From an uncultured Ruegeria sp. (GTDB taxonomy: Bacteria > Pseudomonadota > Alphaproteobacteria > Rhodobacterales > Rhodobacteraceae): DNA of 64,000 nucleotides. The position numbers and the translations under genes are program-made. The notes under the pieces were generated by a model. It did no database searches. It was given only the letters and a program-made list of their open reading frames with translations, and had not been told where the DNA came from. The first letter of the stretch is position 1, and the number at the start of each line of letters is the position of its first letter. Below are positions 1 through 8,956 of this stretch, piece after piece. Where the stretch lies: positions 62,001-126,000 of the forward strand of contig NZ_CANMQQ010000011.1 of NCBI RefSeq assembly GCF_947500045.1, in the 5' to 3' direction.

Positions 1-557
1 TCGCCAAAAATCGTCATCGCGTTTAGTTTCACGTTTTTACAGCGATCAATGTAATGCTCACGTCGTGTCGCTGCGTAGCTTGTTGCAAACGGCCACGCAA
101 TGAACTCTCGAATGCGAACCGCTGGATCGCTATCGGCGATCGTTCTCGCGTGTAACAATTTTGCCTTGAAGTGAGATTGGCTTTCGCGGTTCAGCATCAC
201 GTTGGCACCCATGGCGAGTACGTAGTCTTCGTTTTGCTCCAAAAACTCTGCGCCAGTCTTCAGTGTGTCTAAGACTGGAAAATCATCGTCTGCCCCTACA
301 AAGATGATATCGTCATCCAGTTTTTCGACACAATCGAACACGCGATCTCCTAGAGGCAATTCTACAGGATATCTCAGATATTCTATCTGAAGGTGCGCGC
401 TATATTCGGCAACCGCCGCATCGTATGCATTTGAGTATGACGAATGACTTCCGTCTGCGATGACGATACGTTGCCCTGGATAAAATTTCGATATGTAGTT
501 GAGAAGCAGGCGAAGGGACATCGGTCTGTTTCGCGTTGGTATAACAATTGGCGACAT
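1..557 (-). CDS. TIGR00180-type glycosyltransferase, N-terminal part (gene runs off the left edge)
   Basis: The reverse strand is open from an ATG at 557 to the window edge (185 codons), so the C-terminus is missing. The N-terminus has a nucleotide-sugar-binding start with PTRNRP near residue 7, and GADDDF near residue 76 fits the acidic metal/nucleotide-binding loop of GT-A glycosyltransferases. The later stretch VMLNRESQSHFKAKLL fits the TIGR00180 glycosyltransferase family, often found in surface-polysaccharide loci. No in-frame ATG lies just upstream and the ribosome binding site is weak, so the start is a best guess. The acceptor and donor cannot be told from this fragment. An IS6 remnant begins about 150 bp upstream. 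Confidence 0.7.
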   Translation of the reverse strand, partial: MSPIVIPTRNRPMSLRLLLNYISKFYPGQRIVIADGSHSSYSNAYDAAVAEYSAHLQIEYLRYPVELPLGDRVFDCVEKLDDDIIFVGADDDFPVLDTLKTGAEFLEQNEDYVLAMGANVMLNRESQSHFKAKLLHARTIADSDPAVRIREFIAWPFATSYAATRREHYIDRCKNVKLNAMTIFG

Positions 558-704
558 TGTATTTTTCTCGACACGGGGAATGGGACATGGGCTATTTGCA
601 TTGGTTTGCCATCCCAAGAAGTTAAAAGTCAATTACGGTTCTGTCTGAAGGATTTCGGTTGAGGCAGGCAGGACTGTCTCGGAATGTGTCGCAGACATTT
701 GCCG

Positions 705-877
705 GGATTTGCTGCAAAATTTTCTAACGCACATAGTTGTTCTTGCGATCACACCGAAGTTAGGCAGCCAGTTCAGCCAATTGTTTATAACGACAGATTC
801 CAGACTTGAGCTGGCCCTTACGGACCATGTGTGTGACCTCGATCCCGTCATGCCTTGCCGTAGCTGAAGCGACTGCC
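705..877 (-). mobile_element. IS6-family element remnant (transposase C-terminus plus terminal repeat)
   Basis: Read on the minus strand, about 876-757 encodes the last ~40 residues of an IS6-type transposase, including GIEVTHMVRKGQLKSG and the usual ending LAELAA followed by a stop. The IS6-like end GGATTTGCTGCAAAA lies at 705-719. It closely resembles the better preserved copy at 16928-17609, including a nearly identical non-coding tail. All the catalytic part is gone. Confidence 0.75.
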
Positions 878-1144
878 TAAATGTCCATCTTCTCGGTCAT
901 CGCGAAGTTCGCGATTGCATCGGAAAGCGAGCCAACGACTTTGTCCGTCGTTAAAGGCGTCCGGCCTGCTGGTGGCAGAGGCTGCCACAATTGCCCTGCG
1001 CCCTTTGTGTGGTTCTCTCTGACCCGAGAATGGTTCAGTATAGGTTGTATCCTCAGCAAACATGGTTGCCAGCATGTCCAGACCCTGCGGCCCGGCTTGC
1101 ATTGTGAAGAAAAAATTGCTGATCTTAAACGTCAATTCGTTCAT
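878..1144 (-). pseudogene. SnoaL/NTF2-like small protein, truncated by IS debris
   Basis: The ATG at 1144 opens a frame whose first ~50 residues look like a SnoaL-like (NTF2-fold) protein: an N-terminal helix with QAGPQGLDMLATMFAED, then TEPFSGQ and HKGR. This matches the usual hydrolase/isomerase-like pattern where the cone-shaped fold begins. After about residue 50 the match fades and the frame probably shifts. It then runs into the IS6 remnant at 877. Intact family members are about 110-150 residues, so this copy lacks roughly half the domain and should be non-functional. The function of the parent is unknown. Confidence 0.45.
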
Positions 1145-1158
1145 GAAGTGGCTCCTTT

Positions 1159-1452
1159 ATGGCAATAGATGAACGTGTTTTTGATGCGCTGAAAAAGACG
1201 GTATGGCTCGTTGGCGATGACGCCCCGCGCCCCATTCCGGTGAAAATTCCGATGCCACTGATCAAATGCGCATGGCCCGGGCTGCACATGCATCTGGATA
1301 TCGCGGCCAGCAATGTAATCGGGGCGCTCTTGGTCAAAATTATGGCCAACCCGGAAAAGGCTAAACTGCTGGCATCACTGACAAAGCTGCGGGGACAGAT
1401 GGCCGAGCTGATTATCGAAGGCCTTCTAAACCGTGTGATGAAAATAACTTAG
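1159..1452 (+). CDS. Hypothetical small protein (97 aa)
   Basis: A 97-residue frame starts with ATG 14 bp beyond the divergent SnoaL-like pseudogene. I do not recognise a family. The composition looks protein-like: a mixed N-terminus with APRPIPVKIPMP, a hydrophobic centre (IAASNVIGALLVKIM) and a predicted helical C-terminus rich in Leu, Lys and Glu. There is no signal peptide or metal motif and no clear Shine-Dalgarno sequence. It lies between IS remnants, so it may be the surviving part of a broken gene. Confidence 0.3.
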   Translation: MAIDERVFDALKKTVWLVGDDAPRPIPVKIPMPLIKCAWPGLHMHLDIAASNVIGALLVKIMANPEKAKLLASLTKLRGQMAELIIEGLLNRVMKIT

Positions 1453-1699
1453 TATACCGTTTGCGACTATCAAAGATCATACCCACGCAATTCTGAAACG
1501 ATTGAAACTCCCCACCCGTATCGGGCGCGGATTGCACCTTTGGCGGAGTTGACCAAATTGCATTGTCCGTCGTTTTTGTGTTCGTCCCACTTGGAGGCAG
1601 GCACGATGTATATTATGTCGAGATCAAACACCACGTTGATGGCTGTAAATCGCCCAATTGGGCCCACCCGCAAACTGTTGGCTGTTTTTGCTTCAGTAT

Positions 1700-2049
1700 C
1701 TCGAAATTCGCGATTAAGTGCGGAAGTGGCCTCTCCATGGAGAAAGCGATCGAAAAATTCTGAAGAGCATCGGCTGCCCGATACCAATAGAGATGGTGAG
1801 GTGGAGATACCTGAACAACATCGTCGAACAGGACCACCTGTTCATCAAGAGGCGCACGCGGCCAATGCTTGAGTTCAAGTCCTTCGCTTTAGTGGCGGAA
1901 ACGCTCGATGGAAGCGAAGTGGCGCACATGATCCGCGCGGGCCAATTGCCACCTGGAATCTGTCCGTTCCGTCAATTCTCCGAGTTGGTAATCTGAACCC
2001 GAAGTAATCCCAATTCCATTTGAGCAACCTAAAACTTTGCAACGGAACC
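1700..2049 (+). mobile_element. IS6-family remnant with frameshift (C-terminal third plus right end)
   Basis: From about 1707 the plus strand encodes IKCGSGLSMEKAIEKF, matching the region after the second catalytic Asp of IS6 transposases. A frameshift near 1755 moves the match to another frame, which continues through RYLNNIVEQDHLFIKRR and ends at 1996. The final Glu of the DDE triad lies in NNIVEQ and is present; the first two acidic residues are lost. An end sequence reading GGTTCCGTTGCAAAGTT on the minus strand lies at 2033-2049. The copy cannot encode an active enzyme. Confidence 0.75.
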
Positions 2050-2107
2050 TTTCCATGACCGGTACTGCAAATTTGTTCATTGGGTATGAACACGCTATCC
2101 CCAGATC

Positions 2108-2818
2108 ATGAAAATCCCAACCAAAATGCCTCGCCTTATAGGGTTCTGTTATCGCCGCGAGATCATTGCTTACACAGTTTGGGCCTACCATCGTTTCGCT
2201 ATGAGCGTGGCTGAGGTCGAGGATCTTCTGGCGGAGCGGGGTGTGATTGTCAGCCGAGAAGCAATCCGGCTCTGGATCAATCGCTTTGGCCAACATTTCG
2301 GAGATTGCATCTGCCGGGATTGTTCGCGCGCAAATGACAAGTGGCATCTGGGCGAAGTTGTGATCACGATCCGAGGCAAGAAGCATTGGCTGTGGCGGGC
2401 GATTGAAGCAAACGGAGGCGCGCTTGATATTCTTATGCAAATGCGTCGAAACGCAAAGGCGGCAAAGCGGTATCTGACTCGACCACCTATCCAGTTCGGC
2501 GTGCCAAGATTCGTTGTCACAAACAAAATGCGCAGCTACATCAAGCCTATCAAAACATTGGCGCCGGATGCGCACCACCGTACCCACAACGGCTTGAACA
2601 ACGCGATCGAAGTGTCGCATCCGTCGACCCACATACGTGAGAAGATATTTGGCCAGTTCAAGTCATGCGAGCAGACTCAGAGATTTCATTCAGCACACGA
2701 CCAGATTAACCTGATCTTCCGCCCTCGACGACGTGAACTCATCGCCAGCTCATACCGTAACTCCCGCACCGATGCGTTCAGCCTATGGGCTGATTGGACC
2801 ACAGAACTGACCGCCTGA
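2108..2818 (+). CDS. IS6-family transposase, full length but catalytically degraded
   Basis: A complete 236-residue frame has the full IS6 plan: an N-terminal helix-turn-helix (YRREIIAYTVWAYHRFAMS, then EDLLAERGVIVSREAIRLW), followed by the RNase H-like DDE domain (GKKHWLWRAIEA, IKPIKTLAPDAHH, NNAIEVSH, REKIFGQFKS). In this IS6 subgroup the first catalytic Asp lies in WHLDE and the second in a TDK motif. Here they read WHLGE (Gly, codon GGC) and TNK (Asn, codon AAC). Two of three metal ligands are therefore lost while the frame stays open, so transposition activity is unlikely. It belongs to a different IS6 subgroup from the other copies in this window. Confidence 0.85.
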   Translation: MKIPTKMPRLIGFCYRREIIAYTVWAYHRFAMSVAEVEDLLAERGVIVSREAIRLWINRFGQHFGDCICRDCSRANDKWHLGEVVITIRGKKHWLWRAIEANGGALDILMQMRRNAKAAKRYLTRPPIQFGVPRFVVTNKMRSYIKPIKTLAPDAHHRTHNGLNNAIEVSHPSTHIREKIFGQFKSCEQTQRFHSAHDQINLIFRPRRRELIASSYRNSRTDAFSLWADWTTELTA

Positions 2819-2899
2819 TCTCCTGCCAACACACGTTGCACCAACGACAGACAACACCCCGGCAGAACAACTTTGCGCGGTCAGAACTTTGCAATAAGG

Positions 2900-3046
2900 C
2901 CATTGGAGGATTTGATCAGCTGGCGCGGTCAGGCAGACATGATTGTCAGCGACAACGGAACGGGAATGACATCTCACGCCGTTCTGAAATGGTGTCAGGA
3001 TACCAGCATTGGCTGGCGTTACACCGTCCCGTCAGCCACTTTGGCC
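2900..3046 (+). mobile_element. IS3-family transposase (OrfB) fragment
   Basis: One frame reads LEDLISWRGQADMIVSDNG followed by TGMTSHAVLKW and IGWRYTVP. This corresponds to the part of the IS3-family integrase core around the second catalytic Asp (SDNG) and the conserved block after it. Nothing before or after it in the frame resembles the rest of OrfB, so only about 50 codons survive. The intergenic stretch from here to 3261 shows nothing recognisable. Confidence 0.7.
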
Positions 3047-3261
3047 GAGGTAGTTTTGATTCGAAGTCGGCATCAGTAGACATCGGAAAGCCTTGAACAA
3101 AACGAAACCAATCGAGGCATCCCGACCAAAACCCTATTTTGATGCAGCTTCATGACAATCCACGCCGGTATTGATCTTCTTCTCAAATCGGATGAACCGA
3201 AGCCTTTGGAGAGGACGGCCAACGCCAGCCGCAGGAGGCACATTTGGGTCCCCTTTATCGT

Positions 3262-5727
3262 TCAGCAGCGAATCCGTTCCATTTTCGGGTCGAACAATGG
3301 TGACAGCGAGGCAAGTGCCGGGATTCTCCGGCCAGCGACCTCAATCTCCCAAGCGCCGATGTCAACTTTCGCCCTGGTTAACGGTTCCTCGGCCTCGACA
3401 AAACCGATGCCGGTCGCGCCGCTCAGGCTATGCCCGTAGGCACCGACCTGCAGATGTCCAACCACCTCGCCATCCAAATAGACCAGCTCGGAACCATAAA
3501 GTAATGGTTCAGGATCCTTGAGCAGAAACTGCAGCATTCGCGTGGTCGGCACACCTCTTACCTTGATCGCAGCCAGCGCGTCGCGTCCGATAAACCCACC
3601 GGGCTTGTCGAGTTTCACGGCAAAGCCCAGCCCGGCCTCGATCGGATTATCGGTGTTATCCACGTCAACGCCAAAATCACGATAGGCTTTCTCCAGTCGC
3701 AACGAACTAAGCGTCTGGACGCCCGCATGGCGAAGGCCAAACTCTGCCCCCGCCTTCACCAGCAGGTCATACACCTGAACTGCATGCATGTTGGGCACGT
3801 GCAGCTCCCATCCCAGCTCGCCCACATAGGTCACGCGAATGGCCAGCACCTCGGCATAACCAATGTCGATCTGGCGTGCCTGAAGGAAGGGAAAACCCTC
3901 GTTCGACATGTCTGCACTGGTCAGTACTTCCAACAACGCGCGCGATTTGGGGCCGTGGATATTGATCTGAGTGGTGGCAGAGCTGGCGTCAAAGATCGTC
4001 ACAAACTCATCTTCACACAGGTGTTTGTGCATATGCTGTTTCGTGTGACCATGAGCGTTGTCACCGCAGATCACCATGAACTTGTCCCGCTCCAATCGGG
4101 TAATGGTCAAATCCCCCTCGAACCCGCCCTGTTCGTTCACCCAGGCAGTATAGACGATGGTACCGGGTGGCACGTCGATCTGATTGCAGCTAAGCCGGTT
4201 GAGGAATACACACGCATCGCGGCCTTGCACGATGAAATTCGACATGAAGGACATGTCCATCAACACCACGTCCTCGCGCGCGGCGTTGTGTTCTTCGGCG
4301 TGCCAATCCCACCAGTTCTGTCGGCCCCAGCTGTATCGTTCGATATGCGCCGCATCCGGAGAAAGAGCAAACCAATCAGCCATTTCCCAGCCATGGCTTT
4401 CGATAAAATAGGCACCGGCTGCTTTCAACCGATCATGCAACACCGACTGTTTGACCCCGCGCGCGGTCTTCCAGCTTTCATTGTGGTACTTGATGCCCAA
4501 TAGCTTGCCCAAACTTTCCTTGGTACGATCCCGCCGGAAGGCGGGGGTGTTTTCAGCGCGGGTGAAACGATTCACGTTGATCCCGGTCACATCATGCTGC
4601 GGATGGCCGGTCACGATCCATTCGGCCAGAATCCGCCCCACGCCTGCCCCTGTCAAAATCCCCAACGAGTTCATTCCAGCCGCCACGAAACAATTGCGCA
4701 ACTCGGGCGTTTCACCAACCAGCGGCTGCAGATCCGGGGTGAAACTTTCCGGCCCACAGAAAAACTTGCGCACGCCGGTGTTCAGTGCCGAAGGGATTCG
4801 GGCATAGGATTTCTCAAGATGGGGCATCATCCGCTCCCAGTCGGGTGGCAGTTCACCAAAGGCAAAATCGTCAGGAATACTGTCGAGGTTCCAACAAGCA
4901 GCATCACCGGGTTCGAATAGACCGATCATTAATCCACCCATTTCCTCGCGAAAATAGGTGTTGCAATGGGGGTCTTCCAGAACCGGCAGGTCGCGCGGCA
5001 GGCCATCTATGTTTTCAGTGATCAGATAGTAGTGCTCACAGGCCTGAAGTGGCAGATTGACCCCTGCTTTCGCACCCAATTGGCGCGACCACATTCCTCC
5101 GCAAATCACCACATTCTCAGCCTGAATAACTTGCCCATCCCGGGTGCGCACTCCGGTGGCGGTTCCGTTTTTTGTCAGAATTTCATCCACCCGCACATCT
5201 TCAAATATCTTCGCCCCGCCCATGCGTGCGCCTTTGGCCAGTGACATAGTCACGTCCACCGGATTGGCCCGGCCTTCTTCAGGAGTATAAAACGCCGCCT
5301 GCACATCGCTCAAATCACCGACAGGGAACAGGTCCTGTGCTTCTTTTATGGAAATCTCGTGTATGTTGATCCCATGTCGGCGCATGAACGGGGCCACGCG
5401 ACGCATTTCATGGACGCGTTCGTAATCACAGGCGACCTGCAGATAGCCCACATCGCGAAACCCAGTCGAGACGCCGGTTTCCTTTTCCAGACCTGCATAG
5501 AGTTCGCGGGTATAGCGGCATATCTCGACTTCGACTTCACTGCTCAGAAGGCCGCTGACAATCAGCCCCGCGGCATGCCAGGTGGTGCCCGAGGTCAGGC
5601 GATCCTGCTCAAGTACCACCACGTCGGTCATGCCCAGTTTTGTCAGATGATAGGCGGTGTTGCAGCCGATGGAGCCGCCGCCGATGATCACTGTCTGGGC
5701 CTGTGCGGGAAGGGTTTTCTGCGTCAT
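3262..5727 (-). CDS. Dimethylglycine/sarcosine dehydrogenase-type FAD demethylase with GcvT domain
   Basis: The 821-residue protein has the two-part layout of dimethylglycine and sarcosine dehydrogenases. An N-terminal FAD (DAO) domain carries the dinucleotide motif GGGSIG near residue 16 and TTWHAAGL around His51, the histidine that carries covalently bound FAD in this family. A C-terminal GcvT-like folate-binding half starts near residue 430 (for example YVGELGWELHVP). The family oxidises N-methyl groups, passing the one-carbon unit to tetrahydrofolate and electrons to ETF. The start ATG overlaps the stop of the upstream oxidoreductase gene (ATGA), so the two are translationally coupled. 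The exact substrate (dimethylglycine, sarcosine or another N-methyl amine) cannot be read from sequence. Length is normal and no lesion is seen. Confidence 0.88.
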   Translation of the reverse strand: MTQKTLPAQAQTVIIGGGSIGCNTAYHLTKLGMTDVVVLEQDRLTSGTTWHAAGLIVSGLLSSEVEVEICRYTRELYAGLEKETGVSTGFRDVGYLQVACDYERVHEMRRVAPFMRRHGINIHEISIKEAQDLFPVGDLSDVQAAFYTPEEGRANPVDVTMSLAKGARMGGAKIFEDVRVDEILTKNGTATGVRTRDGQVIQAENVVICGGMWSRQLGAKAGVNLPLQACEHYYLITENIDGLPRDLPVLEDPHCNTYFREEMGGLMIGLFEPGDAACWNLDSIPDDFAFGELPPDWERMMPHLEKSYARIPSALNTGVRKFFCGPESFTPDLQPLVGETPELRNCFVAAGMNSLGILTGAGVGRILAEWIVTGHPQHDVTGINVNRFTRAENTPAFRRDRTKESLGKLLGIKYHNESWKTARGVKQSVLHDRLKAAGAYFIESHGWEMADWFALSPDAAHIERYSWGRQNWWDWHAEEHNAAREDVVLMDMSFMSNFIVQGRDACVFLNRLSCNQIDVPPGTIVYTAWVNEQGGFEGDLTITRLERDKFMVICGDNAHGHTKQHMHKHLCEDEFVTIFDASSATTQINIHGPKSRALLEVLTSADMSNEGFPFLQARQIDIGYAEVLAIRVTYVGELGWELHVPNMHAVQVYDLLVKAGAEFGLRHAGVQTLSSLRLEKAYRDFGVDVDNTDNPIEAGLGFAVKLDKPGGFIGRDALAAIKVRGVPTTRMLQFLLKDPEPLLYGSELVYLDGEVVGHLQVGAYGHSLSGATGIGFVEAEEPLTRAKVDIGAWEIEVAGRRIPALASLSPLFDPKMERIRC

Positions 5728-7040
5728 ACAAGTTCATCCTTGAGTTTGTAGTAGGCCATACCAGTGGCAAAGAGCGCATGGCGCAACATCCGGCCGCCGG
5801 GGAAGGGTTTGTGCGCCACGCCCGCCATAAGTTCGAGGCGCCGGGCGTCACCGACCAGAGCTTCGGCCAAAATACGACCCGACATATGAGTGGGGGCCAC
5901 GCCATGCCCGGAATAGGCCTGGGCATAGAAGATGTTCTCGTCCAACAGGCCCAATTGCGGAATACGATTGAGGCCAATGCCCATATGCCCGCCCCAATGA
6001 TAGTCGATCATTACATCGGACAGCTGCGGGAACACCGATTTCATCCGCTTGACCATCGTGCCGGTGATCGAACGCGGGTCGCGCGCCGAATAGTTGCATA
6101 ACCCGCCGAACAGCATGCGATTGTCCGCGCTGAGCCGGAAGTAATCCAACGCGGTGCGCTGGTCGCAGGTGGCGAAATTCTTCTGCATCACCGAGCGGGC
6201 CAAGTCCTCGCCCAGAGGTTCGGTGGCAATGACATAGCTGGTCGCCGGCAGAACATAGCGCGTCAGTTCCGGCGCCACCTCCGGAGCCAGTTGCGACAGA
6301 TACCCGTTGCCCGCTAGCACCACGCGATCGGCAATCACCGTGCCCTGCCCGGTATGGATACGAATTTTTGCCCCTCGGGTCAGGCTAGTGACCAGGGACT
6401 GTTCGAAGATGCGCGCGCCCAGGCTTTCGGCGATGCGTGCCTCGGCTTTGCACAGATCCAGCACATGCAGATGCCCATACCCGGTATTGGCCATGCCGCC
6501 GACATAAGAACCCGTGCCGAGGTAGTCGCGCAACTCTCCCCGATCGAGCAACCGGATCTCATGCGGATAGCTCGCACCCTGGTAGTTCGCGAACATCTTT
6601 GCAATGCCGCGCATCTCGCGCCTGTTGCGTGCGACATCCAGGTAGCCCCAGCGCAGATCGCATTGGATATTATACTTGGCGACGCGGTCGCGGATGATAT
6701 CGACACATTCCACGCTCATCCGGTTGAGGTCATCGACTGCCTCGGCACCAAAATGGGCCTGGGTGCGTGCGGGGTCTATGGACAGTGCTTCACCATAGCC
6801 GCCAATGATTTGCCCGCCGTTGCGCCCCGATGCGCCCCAACCAATGCGCCGCCCTTCCAGAAGAACCACATCCTGCCCATATTCGCCCAACTCGACTGCA
6901 GTGGCTACGCCGGTCAACCCACCGCCGATGATGCAGATATCGGTATGGACCGTGCCCTCAAACGTGGGAAAGATCCCCTTGTCGCGTTGCGTCGCCGCAT
7001 AGTAGGAGTTCGTATGCTCTAGTTCGGATAAATCGGTCAT
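5724..7040 (-). CDS. FAD-dependent amine oxidoreductase, PuuB/OrdL-like
   Basis: A 438-residue DAO-family flavoprotein. The N-terminus has SYYAAT, then the FAD-binding GGGLTG (about residue 39) and GWGASGRNGGQ (about 68), typical of gamma-glutamylputrescine oxidase and its relatives. The C-terminal part has GGHMGIGLNRIPQLG and GHGVAPTH, a second flavin contact. The family oxidises a primary or secondary amine to an aldehyde or imine with H2O2 or reduced-acceptor formation. There is no PuuA-type glutamine synthetase nearby, so a classical gamma-glutamyl-putrescine route is not supported. A strong ribosome binding site (AGAAGGAGG) precedes ATG 7040. It lies between the SMR gene (28 bp upstream) and the DMGDH-like gene (4-bp overlap) in one minus-strand operon. 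Confidence 0.85.
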   Translation of the reverse strand: MTDLSELEHTNSYYAATQRDKGIFPTFEGTVHTDICIIGGGLTGVATAVELGEYGQDVVLLEGRRIGWGASGRNGGQIIGGYGEALSIDPARTQAHFGAEAVDDLNRMSVECVDIIRDRVAKYNIQCDLRWGYLDVARNRREMRGIAKMFANYQGASYPHEIRLLDRGELRDYLGTGSYVGGMANTGYGHLHVLDLCKAEARIAESLGARIFEQSLVTSLTRGAKIRIHTGQGTVIADRVVLAGNGYLSQLAPEVAPELTRYVLPATSYVIATEPLGEDLARSVMQKNFATCDQRTALDYFRLSADNRMLFGGLCNYSARDPRSITGTMVKRMKSVFPQLSDVMIDYHWGGHMGIGLNRIPQLGLLDENIFYAQAYSGHGVAPTHMSGRILAEALVGDARRLELMAGVAHKPFPGGRMLRHALFATGMAYYKLKDELV

Positions 7041-7068
7041 TCGCGACCTCCTTCTGTTCGGCGACCCA

Positions 7069-7398
7069 TCAATGCGTGGCGGTTTTCGAACAAAGCTGGA
7101 TTACCAGGATACCCGCGATGATCAGGCCCATGCCAAAGATTGCGGGCATATCCAGATCCTGCCCGAAATAGTACTTTCCGATCAGGGCGATCAGCACGAT
7201 GCCGATGCCCGACCACAGCGCATAGACGATGCCGACCGGCATGAATTTCAGCGACAGCGCCATGAAATAGAACGACAGCCCATAGCCTACTACCACCACA
7301 ACCGAGGGCCAGAGGCGCGTGAACTGAGCACTGGCCTGAAGTGCGGATGTGCCTATGGTTTCGGTAATGATGGCCAGCATCAGCCAAAGATAGTGCAT
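7069..7398 (-). CDS. Small multidrug resistance (SMR/EmrE-type) transporter
   Basis: The 109-residue protein has four predicted membrane helices and the SMR signature. Glu13 in IITETIGTSAL corresponds to the essential proton/substrate-binding Glu14 of EmrE, and WSGIGIVLIALIG matches the third-helix motif. SMR dimers exchange protons for quaternary ammonium, guanidinium or similar cations. Inside an operon for amine oxidation it may export a toxic cationic intermediate or move the substrate itself; that is inference. The gene is complete and lies 69 bp downstream of the aldehyde dehydrogenase gene. Confidence 0.87.
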   Translation of the reverse strand: MHYLWLMLAIITETIGTSALQASAQFTRLWPSVVVVVGYGLSFYFMALSLKFMPVGIVYALWSGIGIVLIALIGKYYFGQDLDMPAIFGMGLIIAGILVIQLCSKTATH

Positions 7399-7467
7399 GG
7401 GTGCCTCGTCTTAGTTGCGGTGGCAGGGGCAAGTCTACGCCCTGCCCCCTCAGGATTTCGCTTTGCG

Positions 7468-8943
7468 TCAGCCGTTCAAATCGATCCAGATCGTTTTCAG
7501 CTCGGAATATTGCTCATGCGCGTGGACGCCGTTGTCACGCCCGCCGAAACCCGAAGCCTTGAATCCGCCGAAGGGGGTTGAGATTTCGCCCTCGGAATAG
7601 GCGTTCACTCCCACAGTCCCCGCCTTCAGCTTGCGCGCATAGCGGTGCGCCTTGGTAATGTCGCGGGTGTAGAGTGTGGCAGCCAGGCCGTAAGCGGTGG
7701 CATTTGCCATGGCAACCGCCTCCTCGTCGCTTTCGGCACGAGTCACGGCAACGACTGGGCCGAATATCTCTTCGCGGAAAATGGTCATCTCGGGCGTGAC
7801 GTCGGCAAAGACGGTGGGCTGGAACATCAGCCCCTCGCCCGCATCCCCACCATAGACCACCCGCGCACCCTGGGCCTTGCCGATGGCGACAAGACCGCAG
7901 ACTTTTTCCAGGTGTTCCGCGCTGACCAACGGGCCGTTCTGTGTGGCCGGATCCAGCGGATCGCCCATCACCCAGGTCGCCGCCTGTTTCGCCAGCGCGG
8001 CCACCAGATCATCATAGACCGTCGCATGTGCAATGATCCGACTGTTGGCGGTACAGTTCTCGCCCATGTTCCAGAAAATCGCGTTGGCCTGGATTTCGGC
8101 AATTTGATCAATATTGCCCGCGTCCTCCAGAATGACGGCTGCAGATTTGCCGCCCATCTCAAGGCAGACCTCCTTCATGTTGGACTGTGCTGCATATTCC
8201 AGGAAATAGCGCCCAACCTCGGTCGAACCGGTAAAAGTCAGCGCATCCACATCCATGTGGCGACCCAGCGGTTCGCCGACGTCGGGGCCCATTCCAGTCA
8301 CCACGTTCAGAACCCCCGGCGGTACACCGGCCTCCAGCGCAAGCTCGGCCAGACGCAGGGCTGTCAGGCTGGTCTGTTCGGCCGGTTTCACCACCACCGA
8401 GTTACCCGTCGCCAGCGCCGGACCAATCTTCCACGCCATCATCATCAAAGGGAAGTTCCAGGGCAGAACGGCGGCCACAACGCCGATCGGTTCGCGTACA
8501 ATCAGCCCCACCGCATCCGGGGCCGAGGGTGCGATCTGATCGTAAAGCTTGTCCTGCGCCTCGGCGTGCCAGCGGATGCAATTGGCGGTTTCAGGCACAT
8601 CGATCGATACGCAATCATTGATCGGCTTGCCTGCGTCCATGCTTTCCATCACCGCCAGCATGTCCGTTTCCGCATCAATCAGGTCAGCCAGTTTCTGAAG
8701 CACGCGCTTGCGTTCACTAGGGTGCAGGCCGGACCACACACCGTCCTCGAAACTGCGCCGCGCTGAGGCCACCGCGAGATCCACATCCTTGGGCCCCGCT
8801 GCAGGCAGTTTCGCCAGAGTCTCGCCAGTGGCAGGATCGGTAGTGTCAAAGGTTTCGCCAGATTGGGCCACCTCGGATTTACCATCGATTATCATGGCCT
8901 CTGGGAGCCGCAAACGCGCTGCTATTGTTTTGTAATCAGTCAT
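7468..8943 (-). CDS. Aldehyde dehydrogenase, PuuC/aminoaldehyde type
   Basis: This 491-residue NAD(P)-dependent aldehyde dehydrogenase has the general base Glu262 in LEMGGKS and the nucleophile Cys297 in GENCTANS. The cofactor-binding PWNFP (161-165) and FTGSTEVG (237-244) are also present. The start is set at ATG 8943, preceded by GAGGAAG; an open frame extends further upstream but that part lies over the cupin gene and is not family-like. The sequence resembles gamma-glutamyl-gamma-aminobutyraldehyde dehydrogenase (PuuC) and other aminoaldehyde dehydrogenases, which fits oxidation of the aldehyde made by the neighbouring amine oxidase. The substrate is inferred from context. Confidence 0.88.
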   Translation of the reverse strand: MTDYKTIAARLRLPEAMIIDGKSEVAQSGETFDTTDPATGETLAKLPAAGPKDVDLAVASARRSFEDGVWSGLHPSERKRVLQKLADLIDAETDMLAVMESMDAGKPINDCVSIDVPETANCIRWHAEAQDKLYDQIAPSAPDAVGLIVREPIGVVAAVLPWNFPLMMMAWKIGPALATGNSVVVKPAEQTSLTALRLAELALEAGVPPGVLNVVTGMGPDVGEPLGRHMDVDALTFTGSTEVGRYFLEYAAQSNMKEVCLEMGGKSAAVILEDAGNIDQIAEIQANAIFWNMGENCTANSRIIAHATVYDDLVAALAKQAATWVMGDPLDPATQNGPLVSAEHLEKVCGLVAIGKAQGARVVYGGDAGEGLMFQPTVFADVTPEMTIFREEIFGPVVAVTRAESDEEAVAMANATAYGLAATLYTRDITKAHRYARKLKAGTVGVNAYSEGEISTPFGGFKASGFGGRDNGVHAHEQYSELKTIWIDLNG

Positions 8944-8956
8944 TTTCTTCCTCACC

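Noticed and set aside
1470..1690. Minus-strand frame with FDLDIIYIVPASKWDEHKND, reminiscent of a PD-(D/E)XK-like nuclease end
   Set aside because: Only a vague resemblance, no complete motif and no upstream part; it lies between IS remnants and may be chance. Kept only as a note.
3727..4503. 258-codon plus-strand open frame inside the DMGDH-like gene
   Set aside because: Antisense to a clear two-domain enzyme; no independent start signal or family features.
7645..8766. 373-codon plus-strand open frame across the aldehyde dehydrogenase gene
   Set aside because: Antisense shadow caused by the codon bias of the minus-strand enzyme, rich in His, Arg and Gln without domain motifs.
5724..8943. 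Classical gamma-glutamyl-putrescine (Puu) pathway
   Set aside because: PuuB-like and PuuC-like genes are present, but no PuuA glutamine-synthetase-type ligase or PuuD hydrolase is encoded here.
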